Shown here: positions 32,979 to 41,553 of the stretch, piece by piece
Position numbering within the stretch: position 1 is the stretch's first letter
Layout: the number at the start of each line of letters is the position of its first letter
From: an uncultured Clostridia bacterium
GTDB lineage: Bacteria; Bacillota; Clostridia; Oscillospirales; Oscillospiraceae
DNA: 64,000 nucleotides
NCBI GenBank assembly: GCA_947649615.1
Contig: CANSSG010000001.1
Location: 1 to 64,000, forward strand
Reading direction: 5' to 3'
Notes under the pieces: model-generated
Told to the model about the DNA's origin: nothing
The model's input: only the letters and a program-made list of their open reading frames with translations
Databases searched by the model: none
Program-made: the position numbers and the translations under genes

Positions 32979-35962
32979 AACTAGACAACATCGTCAAGGT
33001 CTACGAGACCGCCGGAGAAAATGTCACCGCCCTGCGGGGCGTAAGCCTGAGCTTCCGTGAAAATGAATTTGTCGCGATCCTGGGCCATTCCGGCTGCGGA
33101 AAGACCACGCTTCTGAACATCGTTGGCGGGCTGGATCAATATACCAGCGGCGATTTAATCATCAACGGCCGTTCGACCAAGGAATTTAAGGATATCGACT
33201 GGGACGCTTACCGCAACCATTCTATCGGATTTGTCTTCCAGAGCTACAATTTGATTCCCCACCAAAGCGTCCTGGCCAACGTAGAATTGGCCCTGACACT
33301 TTCCGGCGTTGGCAAAGCGGAACGCCGCCGCCGCGCGTCCGTGGCGCTGGAAAAGGTAGGCCTGGGGGATCAGATGAAAAAACGGCCCAACCAGCTCTCC
33401 GGCGGCCAAATGCAGCGGGTAGCCATAGCCCGCGCCCTGGTAAACGACCCGGATATCCTCCTGGCGGACGAACCCACCGGCGCGCTGGACAGCGAGACCA
33501 GCGTCCAGGTCATGGACTTGCTGGCGGAGATCGCCCAGGAAAAGCTGGTCATCATGGTCACCCACAACCCGGATCTGGCGGATAAATACGCCACCCGCAC
33601 CATCCGTCTCTTAGACGGCCAGGTAGTAGACGACACCGCCCCCTTCGACAGCCAGCCTGAAAAACCCGCCCAGGATACAAAACGTCAGAAAAAGCCCTCC
33701 ATGAGCTTCCCCACAGCCTTTTCCCTGTCCATGAACAACCTGATGACCAAGAAAGGCCGGACGCTGCTGACCAGCTTTGCCGGTTCCATCGGCATCATCG
33801 GCATTGCCCTGATTTTATCCCTGTCAACGGGCATTAACAGCTACATCAACCAGGTCCAGGAGGAAACCCTCTCCAGCTACCCCATTACTATTTTGGCGGA
33901 GAGCACGGACATGTCGGACTTGATGGTCTCCCTTATGGGCGCCCACCGGGGCGGAGGGGAGGACGGCCATGACCGGGATAAGGTATACTCCTCTACGGTC
34001 ATGTACGATATGCTCAACTCCATGATCGATGCGGAAGTTCAGACAAATAACCTGGAAGCATTCAAGACCTACCTGGATCAAGGCGGCGGCGGGATTACAG
34101 ATATGGCCACCGTCCAATACGGCTATGATTTCAACTTTGACATCTACACCCAGGACGAGGACGGCGCCATTGTCAAAAGCGACGTCATCACGCTGATGCA
34201 GGAGGCCATGACGGCGATGTACGGCGGGGACTACACCTCCTATTTCTCCGCCATGGGCGGGATGTACGACCGGATGGATGTCTGGGAGGAGCTTCTGCCT
34301 GGAAACAGCGGCGAAGCCGTTGGCGAGCAGGTCAAGAGCCAATATGACCTGCTTTACGGCAAATGGCCGGAAAGCTATGATGAAGTGATTTTGTTCGTAG
34401 ACCGGAATAATGAAATTTCCGACCTGATGCTCTACGCCCTGGGCCTGATGTCCTCGGAACACATGACGGAGAGCATGACCTCCGCCATGAACGGCGAGAG
34501 CGTGGAGATGGAGGAGCGGAGCTGGACGTATGAGGAGCTGTGCGGGATGGATTTCAAGCTTCTCCTGCCCGCCGAGAAATACCAGTACGAAGCGTCCACC
34601 GGCGCCTATGTAGACATGTCCGCCACAGAAACGGGAATGGACTTCCTATACAACAGCGAGGACACCGGCACGAAGCTGAAGGTGGTGGGCATCGCCCGTC
34701 CCAGCGAGGACTCCACCGCCGGGATGGTAACGGGGGCGATTGGCTATACCAGCGCCCTGACCACCTACGCCATAGAGACGACAGAAGCCATGGACATCGT
34801 CAAGGAGCAGATGGCGGACAAGGAGACGGACGTGATCAGCGCCCTCCCCTTCCCCAGCGAGGACGATGTGGAGCCTGCGGACTGGGAAAAGGAACGGGAT
34901 ATTAAGGAATACCTGACGGGCCTGACGGCCGTGGAGAAGGCCGGGCCGTATCTGGACGTTATGAACCAGCCCAGCGAGGAGTATGTAGATGGCGTGGTAA
35001 GCCAGCAGATGGAGGGGATAACCCGGGAAGCCATCGAGGATGCCATCACCCAACAGTATGCCGGTGAAATGGGCGTGGACCAGGAGACGGTTTCCGGCTA
35101 TATCGCGGATATGGATGATGAGACCCTGTTCGCCCGCTTTGAGGAAGCCATTGCCGGACAGGTCCGGGAGCAGTACGCCCAGGGCGTCCAGGCCCAGATG
35201 GGAGCCATGAGCCAGGATCAGCTTGCCGCCCAATTGGACGCGGCGATTGCCTGGACAGAAGCTTCCGCCATTGCGGGGCCGCTGCTGGATACGGAACAGT
35301 TTGTCTATCTCTACGACAACTACATGCCCCCGACAAAGTCCGATTCCACCTATGAGGACAATATGGATCTGCTGGGCTATGTGGATCTGGCAAGCCCCGC
35401 TTCCATCAATATCTATGCGTCCACTTTCGCAGACAAGGATATTATCGCAGGGAAGATTTCCGACTATAACGCCACCGTGACGGACAGCGAAGACGAAATC
35501 TCCTACACGGACTACGTGGCGCTGCTTATGAGCTCGGTAACGGACATCATCAGCGGCATAAGCTACCTGCTGATTGCCTTTGTGTCCATCTCCCTGGTGG
35601 TGTCGTCTATTATGATCGGCATTATCACGTATATTTCCGTCCTGGAACGGACGAAGGAAATCGGCATCCTCCGCGCCGTAGGCGCGTCCAAGCGGGATGT
35701 AAGCCGCGTATTCAATGCGGAGACGCTGATTGTGGGCCTGGGCGCAGGCCTGATCGGCATAGGGGTAACGCTGCTGTTGATCCTCCCCATCAACGCCATC
35801 CTGCTGCACTTCACCGGCATCACCGGTTTGAAAGCGGCCCTGCCCATCCAAGGCGCGGTTATCCTGGTAGTCATCAGCGCCCTGCTGACCATCATCGCGG
35901 GCTTGATCCCCTCCCGTGTTGCCGCCAAGAAGGATCCGGTGGTGGCCCTGCGCACGGAGTAG
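32972..35962 (+). CDS. MacB-like ABC exporter: ATPase fused to FtsX-type permease
   Basis: A 996-residue fusion. The N-terminal MacB-class ATPase (residues 1-225) has Walker A GHSGCGKTT near residue 38, signature LSGGQMQR near 143 and Walker B LLADEPTGALD near 163. A first transmembrane helix (GRTLLTSFAGSIGIIGIALILSL, about 262-285) is followed by a large extracellular, acidic region of about 560 residues, then three FtsX-type helices (about 860-990) with the ILRAVGASKRDV loop. Such exporters act on peptides or antibiotics, or as mechanotransmitters. ATG 32972 follows AAGGAGG and overlaps the TetR stop. Confidence 0.9.
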   Translation: MLKLDNIVKVYETAGENVTALRGVSLSFRENEFVAILGHSGCGKTTLLNIVGGLDQYTSGDLIINGRSTKEFKDIDWDAYRNHSIGFVFQSYNLIPHQSVLANVELALTLSGVGKAERRRRASVALEKVGLGDQMKKRPNQLSGGQMQRVAIARALVNDPDILLADEPTGALDSETSVQVMDLLAEIAQEKLVIMVTHNPDLADKYATRTIRLLDGQVVDDTAPFDSQPEKPAQDTKRQKKPSMSFPTAFSLSMNNLMTKKGRTLLTSFAGSIGIIGIALILSLSTGINSYINQVQEETLSSYPITILAESTDMSDLMVSLMGAHRGGGEDGHDRDKVYSSTVMYDMLNSMIDAEVQTNNLEAFKTYLDQGGGGITDMATVQYGYDFNFDIYTQDEDGAIVKSDVITLMQEAMTAMYGGDYTSYFSAMGGMYDRMDVWEELLPGNSGEAVGEQVKSQYDLLYGKWPESYDEVILFVDRNNEISDLMLYALGLMSSEHMTESMTSAMNGESVEMEERSWTYEELCGMDFKLLLPAEKYQYEASTGAYVDMSATETGMDFLYNSEDTGTKLKVVGIARPSEDSTAGMVTGAIGYTSALTTYAIETTEAMDIVKEQMADKETDVISALPFPSEDDVEPADWEKERDIKEYLTGLTAVEKAGPYLDVMNQPSEEYVDGVVSQQMEGITREAIEDAITQQYAGEMGVDQETVSGYIADMDDETLFARFEEAIAGQVREQYAQGVQAQMGAMSQDQLAAQLDAAIAWTEASAIAGPLLDTEQFVYLYDNYMPPTKSDSTYEDNMDLLGYVDLASPASINIYASTFADKDIIAGKISDYNATVTDSEDEISYTDYVALLMSSVTDIISGISYLLIAFVSISLVVSSIMIGIITYISVLERTKEIGILRAVGASKRDVSRVFNAETLIVGLGAGLIGIGVTLLLILPINAILLHFTGITGLKAALPIQGAVILVVISALLTIIAGLIPSRVAAKKDPVVALRTE

Positions 35963-35974
35963 CTGGCTAAACAG

Positions 35975-36016
35975 AATAAGGAGAAGCACGGGCGTTAGCT
36001 TGTGCTTCTCCTTATT
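35975..36016 (+). terminator. Terminator-like hairpin after the MacB-like gene
   Basis: A perfect 15-bp stem, AATAAGGAGAAGCAC against GTGCTTCTCCTTATT, has a 12-nt loop. The 3' side of the stem ends in TTATT; there is no longer T-run. Confidence 0.7.
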
Positions 36017-36031
36017 GGAATCAAAAAAGAA

Positions 36032-36060
36032 AACGCCCTCAGCTAAAAGCTGAGGGCGTT
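36032..36060 (-). terminator. Terminator of the rpsF-ssb-rpsR operon
   Basis: A perfect 13-bp stem, AACGCCCTCAGCT/AGCTGAGGGCGTT with loop AAA. Read on the minus strand it is followed by TTTTCTTTTTT, a good U-run. Confidence 0.9.
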
Positions 36061-36072
36061 GCGTTCATTGCA

Positions 36073-36327
36073 TTACTCCGTCACGTAGGGCAGCAGCGCA
36101 ATCTGGCGGGCGCGCTTGATGGCCTCCGTGAGCTGGCGCTGATGCATCGCGCAGGTGCCGGTGGTTCTGCGGGGCAGAATCTTGGAACGCTCGGAAATGA
36201 ACCGGCGCAGCTTAGCGGCATCCTTGTAATCGATATACTCGCACTTATCCACGCAGAACTGGCAGACTTTTCTCCGCTTGCGGGGAGCGCCGGGGCGGGT
36301 GGGCCGGTTTTCACGATCCATAGGCAT
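36073..36327 (-). CDS. rpsR: 30S ribosomal protein S18
   Basis: About 84 residues and of standard length, with the S18 core KYIDYKD-like segment ([52 protein letters not shown] pattern, residues about 30-80). S18 pairs with S6 on the small-subunit platform, which fits the operon. Two in-frame ATGs are possible: 36333, only 3 nt after AGGAGG, and 36327 with normal spacing. I chose 36327. It is the last gene of the operon, and a terminator follows. Confidence 0.93.
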   Translation of the reverse strand: MPMDRENRPTRPGAPRKRRKVCQFCVDKCEYIDYKDAAKLRRFISERSKILPRRTTGTCAMHQRQLTEAIKRARQIALLPYVTE

Positions 36328-36435
36328 AGTCATTTACCTCCTGTCAGAGTACCGCGCCAACAGGACGCGGCCGAAAATTCAGGTTCATCTGGCTTCCGCC
36401 GGATGGAAGTTTCAAAACGAGAGCGTACGGCCTGC

Positions 36436-36921
36436 TCAGAAGGGCAGGTCGCCATCCTGGTCGTCAATCTCCGCAAAGCCGGAAGGCTCGGGAGCGGGGG
36501 CGCCATAGCCGCCGCCGTATCCCCCGCCATAAGAGGGGGCCTGGGAAGCGGAGACGCCGTAAGGCGGGGGGCCGCCGTAGCCGTCGCCGGCACTATCCCG
36601 TTTGCTGTCGCCGAAGTAGACGTTATCGGCCACGACCTCGGCGCTGCGGCGGTTGTTGCCGTCCCGGTCTTTCCAATCCCGGATTTGCAGGCGGCCCTCA
36701 GCAATGGCCCTACGGCCCTTTGCGAAATATTTGCAGACGAACTCAGCCGTCTGCCGCCAGGCCACCACATCAATAAAATCGGTGCTTTTCTCACCGGAGT
36801 CCCGGTTTTTGAAGTCCCGGTCCACGGCCAGGGTGAAGCTGGTAACGGATACGCCGGACTGGGTAGTCCGCAACTCCGGGTCCCGTACCAGGCGGCCCAT
36901 TACGATAATGCGGTTTAACAT
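36436..36921 (-). CDS. ssb: Single-stranded DNA-binding protein
   Basis: A 161-residue SSB: an N-terminal OB fold (LNRIIVMGRLVRDPELRTTQSGVSVTSFTLAV at the start, residues 2-33), a Gly/Pro/Tyr-rich disordered linker (about 112-148), and the acidic tail DDQDGDLPF that recruits repair and replication proteins. It coats single-stranded DNA. It lies between rpsF and rpsR, the usual Firmicutes arrangement. Confidence 0.96.
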   Translation of the reverse strand: MLNRIIVMGRLVRDPELRTTQSGVSVTSFTLAVDRDFKNRDSGEKSTDFIDVVAWRQTAEFVCKYFAKGRRAIAEGRLQIRDWKDRDGNNRRSAEVVADNVYFGDSKRDSAGDGYGGPPPYGVSASQAPSYGGGYGGGYGAPAPEPSGFAEIDDQDGDLPF

Positions 36922-36933
36922 GTGGAATCCCCC

Positions 36934-37230
36934 TTACTCGCCCTTGCAGACGATCATGGAGCGCAGGATGCCGTCGGTAATGCCGAGCACACGGTCCAGC
37001 TCCTTCGGGAAATCAGGGTCGCTGGTGAAGCTCATCAGCACGTAGTAGCCCTCGGTCTTGTAGTCGATGGCGTAGGCCAGACGGCGCTTGCCCCACTCCT
37101 CCACCTCGACGGCAGAACTGTGCTTTTCTGCCAGCGCCTTGAACTTCTCGACGGTGGCGGCAACAGCTTCCTCGCCCTGGGCGGGGTCGATGATGTAAAC
37201 GACCTCGTAGTTGCCATTGATTTTTGCCAT
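36934..37230 (-). CDS. rpsF: 30S ribosomal protein S6
   Basis: A 98-residue protein of normal S6 length, with YEVVYIIDPAQGEEAVAATVEKFKALAEKHSSAVEVEEWGKRRLAYAIDYKTEGYYVLM as its core. It binds rRNA and S18. ATG 37230 follows AAAAGGAGG; the longer frame has no site. It is the first gene of the operon. Confidence 0.95.
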   Translation of the reverse strand: MAKINGNYEVVYIIDPAQGEEAVAATVEKFKALAEKHSSAVEVEEWGKRRLAYAIDYKTEGYYVLMSFTSDPDFPKELDRVLGITDGILRSMIVCKGE

Positions 37231-37310
37231 GGTTGCACCTCCTTTTGGACGAATGGCCCCCATTCACAGATGGGAGCAAGGATATAAGCCCGCAAACTGC
37301 AAGCTTATTT

Positions 37311-37338
37311 ATTATATAGGATGCTGAAAAAAAGTCAA
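37311..37338 (-). promoter_or_regulatory. Promoter of the rpsF operon
   Basis: On the minus strand TTGACT (37338-37333) and TATAAT (37316-37311) are 16 bp apart, about 80 nt before rpsF. Confidence 0.8.
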
Positions 37339-37434
37339 GCGGTTTTCACACTTTTTTCCATATTATTTTTTTAAAAATCCTGTGCTTAGGAAAAATGTCG
37401 AATATTACATCTATGTAACATTGCATTTTTGCTC

Positions 37435-37463
37435 TTTACAGAAGGGGAAAAAGCGAGTATACT
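37435..37463 (+). promoter_or_regulatory. Promoter of the ireB gene
   Basis: TTTACA (37435-37440) and TATACT (37458-37463) have 17 bp between. A 14-bp palindrome, TTACAT-CT-ATGTAA, lies just upstream (37405-37418). Confidence 0.75.
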
Positions 37464-37497
37464 AGGAGAGAAAAACTTGAAGGAAGGTGGTGCAGGC

Positions 37498-37743
37498 GTG
37501 GACGACTACACCCGGAAATTTGATTTCGTCATCGACCAGGACGCGGAGATTCACCGGATTATGCTGACCGTATATCAAGCGCTGGAGGAGAAGGGTTATA
37601 ATCCCATCAACCAGATCGTAGGCTACATCCTCTCCGAGGACCCCACCTACATTACCAACCACAATCAGGCCCGTACGCTGATCCGCAAGGTGGACCGGGA
37701 TGAGCTGCTGCAAATCCTGGTACGGAACTATTTGTCCGATTGA
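37498..37743 (+). CDS. ireB: IreB-family regulatory phosphoprotein (UPF0297)
   Basis: An 81-residue protein of standard length with the UPF0297 signature ([62 protein letters not shown] pattern, residues 3-64). In Enterococcus, IreB is a small phosphoprotein target of the PASTA kinase IreK and affects antibiotic tolerance; a similar role here is inference. The GTG start at 37498 follows GGAAGGTGG. A terminator follows, so unlike the common ireB-ruvX operon it stands alone. Confidence 0.88.
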   Translation: MDDYTRKFDFVIDQDAEIHRIMLTVYQALEEKGYNPINQIVGYILSEDPTYITNHNQARTLIRKVDRDELLQILVRNYLSD

Positions 37744-37760
37744 CGAAAACATCTATTTCA

Positions 37761-37785
37761 GCCCCGCCTTACGGCGGGGCTTTTT
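37761..37785 (+). terminator. Terminator after ireB
   Basis: An 8-bp stem, GCCCCGCC/GGCGGGGC with loop TTAC, followed by five T. Confidence 0.92.
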
Positions 37786-37854
37786 GCGCCTAAAAGCGCG
37801 CCTGCGGCCCCCTTGTTAAGATAGGAAAAAGCAGCGGGCGGTAAAAAAACCTGT

Positions 37855-37882
37855 TTGCATTTTCGGAAAAATATGCTATACT
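37855..37882 (+). promoter_or_regulatory. Promoter of the zapA-U32 genes
   Basis: TTGCAT (37855-37860) and an extended -10, TGC-TATACT (37874-37882), are separated by 16 bp, about 45 nt before zapA. Confidence 0.72.
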
Positions 37883-37926
37883 AATAAGATGTAGAATTAT
37901 ATCGCGGGAGAGGAAGGAAGCGAACC

Positions 37927-38253
37927 ATGGCTAACAAAGTCACAGTGACCATCAACGGCACGGATTACACCCTAATGAGCGAAGACAGCCCCGCATACAT
38001 GCAGAAAGTAGCCGCCCTGGTGGATGAGAAAATGAGCGACATCACCTCCGTAGGCCGGGTCAGCCGCATGGACGCGGCAGTTCTCGCCGCCGCCAATCTG
38101 GCGGATGAATTGCTCAAGCAGCAGGCCGCCGCCGAAAACCTCCGCCGCCAGTTGAAGGGCTACTTGGACGACGCCAGCAAGGCGAAGGCCGAATTAGGCG
38201 ATTGCAAGCGGGAGCTGCTCAAGCTCCAGCAGCGCCAGCCCCAGAAGAAATAA
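37927..38253 (+). CDS. zapA: Cell division protein ZapA
   Basis: A 108-residue protein: the N-terminal ZapA fold (KVTVTINGTDYTLMSEDSPAYMQKVAALVDEKM pattern, residues 4-36) followed by a long coiled coil rich in Ala, Glu and Lys (about 60-105). ZapA crosslinks FtsZ filaments in the division ring. ATG 37927 follows AGGAAGG. The U32 gene starts 2 nt after its stop, so they are co-transcribed. Confidence 0.88.
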   Translation: MANKVTVTINGTDYTLMSEDSPAYMQKVAALVDEKMSDITSVGRVSRMDAAVLAAANLADELLKQQAAAENLRRQLKGYLDDASKAKAELGDCKRELLKLQQRQPQKK

Positions 38254-38255
38254 AG

Positions 38256-40358
38256 ATGGAACTGCTCTCTCCCGCCGGCCGCTGGGAAGCCATGACCGCC
38301 GCAGTCCAAAACGGCGCGGACGCGGTCTACTTGGGCTGTGGCCAACTAAACGCCCGCCGGGGCGCACAGAATTTTACGCCGGAGCAAATGCCCGGCGCGG
38401 TATCCTATTGCCACCTGCGGGGGGTGAAGGTGTATCTGACCGTCAACACCCTCCTCTCCGACCGGGAGCTGCCCCAGGCGGAAGCCCTCCTGCGGCAGGC
38501 CAGCGGATGGGGCGTAGACGGCGTGATTGTCCAGGATTGGGGGCTTGCCGCCTTGGCAAGGGCCGCAGTCCCGGATTTGCCGCTTCACGGCTCCACCCAG
38601 ATGACGGTCCACAGCCTTGCCGGGGTGGAGGAAGCGGCGCGGCTGGGGATGCGGTGCGTCGTCTTGGGCCGGGAATTATCCGGTGAGGACGTCCGCTATA
38701 TCTGTAAACACAGCCCTATCGCAATCGAAGTGTTCGCCCATGGCGCGTTGTGTATGTGCTGGTCCGGGCAGTGCGCCATGAGCGCCCTCATCGGGCAGCG
38801 CAGCGGAAACCGCGGGGCCTGCGCACAGCCCTGCCGCCTGCCTTACCGCTTTGACGGCGGAAAACAGGGCCGGCCGCTTAGCTTGAAGGACGCCTGTCTC
38901 GCAGAGCATCTGGCGGAATTGGCGGATATGGGGGTGTCCATCCTTAAGCTGGAAGGCCGGATGAAGCGGCCGGAATATGTGGCGGTTATTACGCAGATTT
39001 ACAGTGCGCTGCTGCGGGAAAACCGCCGGCCGTCGGCGGAGGAATGGCAGCAGTTAGAGCTTGCTTTTTCCCGGGAGGGCTTTACAGACGCCTATTGGAC
39101 GGGAACCCCAGGCCCGCAGATGTTTGGCGCCCGGCCGGAAAATGCGCCGGACCCGGCCGGATTGTTCCAGGCCGCGAAAGCCGCCTACGACCGGGAAGAC
39201 ATGCGCACGGTGCCGGTCAAATTTTTGTCGGAAATCCTGCCGGATGCGCCGTCAAAGCTGACAGCGGTTGATTCGGATGGCCATGCCGTTTCCGTGTCCG
39301 GACCCGTCCCGGAACCGGCCAGGAGCCGTCCCTTGGACGCCGGCGGCGTCAAGGCGCGGTTGGCTAAAACCGGCGGGACGGCATTCCGGGTCGTGGAAGC
39401 CCAGGTGCGGCTTGCGGATGGCTTGTCCCTTCCGGCCAGCGCCGTCAACGCGCTGCGGCGGGATGGGCTTGAGGCCTTGGCCGCGGCACGGACTGCGCTG
39501 CCGGAACGGCGGGCATGCGCCGCGCCGCCGCTGCCGGAAAATAACTGCGCCGCCCCGTCCGCGCCGGGATTGACCGTTGCGTTGGCTGCGGCGGAACAGC
39601 TTACGGATGATTTGGCTGGATGCGGGCCGGAAATCGTCTATATCCCGCTGGAACGAATAGGGGATTTTTCCCTTGAGAAATACGCGGGGCGGGGAATCGA
39701 ATTTTGTGCGCTGATGCCCCGTATCTGCACCGGCCATGAAACCGCCGGCCTGCGCTCCTTGTTGGAAAAAGCCAAGGGCGCGGGATGCGTTTCCGCCGCC
39801 GTACAGAATTTGGGGCAGATCGCCGTGGCCGCGCAGGCTGGGTTTGCTTTGCGGGGCGCGTTCGGGCTGAATATTTTTAACAGCCGGTCCCTGGCGCAGT
39901 GCAAAAGCTGGGGGCTGGCCAGCGCGGCGGTCTCCTTTGAACTCCGGTTCGAGCAGATCCGGGATTTGAAAAAGCCCCTGCCCTGCGAGGGCATTGTGTA
40001 TGGACGCCTGCCGCTGATGCTGACAGAAAACTGCTTAATCTCAAATGCAGGGAAGGGCTGTCCCGGCAGAAAGAATATTCCTACGCCCTGCGCCAGGGTT
40101 CATCTCCTGACCGACCGGAAGGGGGAGGAGTTCCCTGTGCTCCCCGTGTTCGGCTGCCGGAGCGAGATCCAAAACAGCAAGGTCCTGTATCTGGCGGATA
40201 AGCCGGCGTATAGGCGCTGCGGCCTGCGGTATGCAAATCTGCGGTTTACCACCGAAACGCCGGAGGAGTGCGTCGGGATTTTCCGGCAGTACCTTGGACA
40301 GGATGGCGTCCCGCCCGAGGGATACACCCGGGGGCTTTTTTTCCGGGGCGTGGAATAA
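38256..40358 (+). CDS. U32-family protein (RlhA/TrhP-like)
   Basis: A 700-residue U32 protein opening with MELLSPAGRWEAMTAAVQNGADAVYLG, the family hallmark. A conserved cysteine-rich block, HGALCMCWSGQCAMSALIGQRSGNRGACAQPCRLPY (in two parts, about residues 162-197), likely binds an iron-sulfur cluster. The long C-terminal region fits the DUF3656-containing class. Annotated historically as collagenase-like peptidases, characterised members (RlhA, TrhP) instead act in hydroxylation of 23S rRNA or tRNA; which target applies here is unknown. It starts 2 nt after zapA. Confidence 0.87.
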   Translation: MELLSPAGRWEAMTAAVQNGADAVYLGCGQLNARRGAQNFTPEQMPGAVSYCHLRGVKVYLTVNTLLSDRELPQAEALLRQASGWGVDGVIVQDWGLAALARAAVPDLPLHGSTQMTVHSLAGVEEAARLGMRCVVLGRELSGEDVRYICKHSPIAIEVFAHGALCMCWSGQCAMSALIGQRSGNRGACAQPCRLPYRFDGGKQGRPLSLKDACLAEHLAELADMGVSILKLEGRMKRPEYVAVITQIYSALLRENRRPSAEEWQQLELAFSREGFTDAYWTGTPGPQMFGARPENAPDPAGLFQAAKAAYDREDMRTVPVKFLSEILPDAPSKLTAVDSDGHAVSVSGPVPEPARSRPLDAGGVKARLAKTGGTAFRVVEAQVRLADGLSLPASAVNALRRDGLEALAAARTALPERRACAAPPLPENNCAAPSAPGLTVALAAAEQLTDDLAGCGPEIVYIPLERIGDFSLEKYAGRGIEFCALMPRICTGHETAGLRSLLEKAKGAGCVSAAVQNLGQIAVAAQAGFALRGAFGLNIFNSRSLAQCKSWGLASAAVSFELRFEQIRDLKKPLPCEGIVYGRLPLMLTENCLISNAGKGCPGRKNIPTPCARVHLLTDRKGEEFPVLPVFGCRSEIQNSKVLYLADKPAYRRCGLRYANLRFTTETPEECVGIFRQYLGQDGVPPEGYTRGLFFRGVE

Positions 40359-40415
40359 AACGATTACAAGGCGTTTTATCATTTATTCAGATTACAAAAA
40401 GTACGAGGATTTTTC

Positions 40416-40862
40416 ATGAAACTGCAAATGAAAGCCGTGTCGGACAAAATCGGGAAGGAAATTCCGCTGCCTTACTACGCCACGGACGGGGCGGCGGCAA
40501 TGGACCTTCACGCCTGTATAGACGAAGCGGCCACGATTCCGCCAGGTGGGCAGGCGGTCATTCCTACCGGCATCGCGGCGGCAATTCCCAGCGGGTATGT
40601 TGGGATTATGGCCGCCCGCAGCAGCATGGGCTTCCGCCACGGGGTCGGGATGGCCAACGGCATCGGCGTGATTGACAGCGACTACAGGGGGCCGATGCGG
40701 GTTGTCCTGCGGAATTTCAGCAAAGAGCCGTATACCGTCGAACCGGGAGACCGGGTCGCTCAATTATTAGTGGTTCCGGTCCTCTGCCCGGAAATCGAGA
40801 TGGTGGAGGAATTGCCTGCGACAGCCCGGGGGGAGGGCGGTTTCGGGTCTACCGGGAGATAA
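40416..40862 (+). CDS. dut: dUTP diphosphatase
   Basis: A 148-residue homotrimeric dUTPase with the five family motifs: DGAAAMDLHA, PSGYVGIMAARSSMGFRHGV, NGIGVIDSDYRGP, GDRVAQLLVVP and the C-terminal RGEGGFGSTGR arm. It hydrolyses dUTP to dUMP and keeps uracil out of DNA. Length is standard. It follows the U32 gene at 57 nt with only a weak ribosome binding site (GAGG). Confidence 0.95.
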   Translation: MKLQMKAVSDKIGKEIPLPYYATDGAAAMDLHACIDEAATIPPGGQAVIPTGIAAAIPSGYVGIMAARSSMGFRHGVGMANGIGVIDSDYRGPMRVVLRNFSKEPYTVEPGDRVAQLLVVPVLCPEIEMVEELPATARGEGGFGSTGR

Positions 40863-40920
40863 ATCCTCTTCCTTTTATACAATAAGTTGATTGCCCCCGT
40901 TATGATTAAGAATCTACCGT

Positions 40921-40939
40921 GCCGCCCCGCAGGGGCGGC
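40921..40939 (+). other. Leader hairpin upstream of maf, identical to one upstream of ygfK
   Basis: GCCGCCCC-GCA-GGGGCGGC, a perfect 8-bp stem 14 nt before the maf start, is the same 19 bases as 19168-19186 upstream of ygfK, and both are followed by GAAAG. Confidence 0.6.
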
Positions 40940-40953
40940 AGAAAGAAGCACCT

Positions 40954-41553
40954 ATGCCTAGAATTATTTTGGCTTCCCAATCGCCCAGGCGGAAACAGCT
41001 CCTCACCCAAATCGGGATAAAGAATTTCGATATACTCGTCCCCCAAGGGGATGAATCCTATGATCCTGCCCTGCCGCCGGAGGAAATCGTCTCCTCAATC
41101 TGCCGGAAAAAAGGGGAAGCCGCCCGTGTGCTGGCAGACGACCCCGCCGCCGTCATTATTACGGCGGATACCATGGTCTTTTTGGATGGCCTGCGGCTGG
41201 GGAAGCCCCATTCGGAAGAAGAAGCCTTCGCTATGCTTTCGGCCCTCTCAGGCAGGACCCACCTCGTCTGTACCGGCGTGACCGTGTGCCAGGGGACGCG
41301 GACGGCGACCCGGGCGGAAACGACCGCTGTGACCTTCAGGCCGCTGGCGGAAGAGGAAATCCGGGCCTATATCCGCACCGGGGAACCCTTCGACAAGGCG
41401 GGCGCCTATGGTGTGCAGGGACCTGCCGCCCTGTTTGTGCCGCGTATTGACGGCGATTATTTTAACGTAATGGGCCTGCCCCTGGCGCTGCTGGGGGATA
41501 TGCTGGCGGACTTCGGTGTGAAGCTGCTTTCCAATGAGGAGGAACTCCATTGA
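40954..41553 (+). CDS. maf: Maf-family nucleotide pyrophosphatase
   Basis: A 199-residue Maf protein with the N-terminal motif LASQSPRRKQLL (residues 5-16) and ADTMVFLDG near residue 72. Maf enzymes hydrolyse dTTP, UTP or modified nucleoside triphosphates and were first linked to septum inhibition. It sits directly before mreC, a common Firmicutes order; its stop overlaps the mreC TTG start. Confidence 0.93.
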   Translation: MPRIILASQSPRRKQLLTQIGIKNFDILVPQGDESYDPALPPEEIVSSICRKKGEAARVLADDPAAVIITADTMVFLDGLRLGKPHSEEEAFAMLSALSGRTHLVCTGVTVCQGTRTATRAETTAVTFRPLAEEEIRAYIRTGEPFDKAGAYGVQGPAALFVPRIDGDYFNVMGLPLALLGDMLADFGVKLLSNEEELH

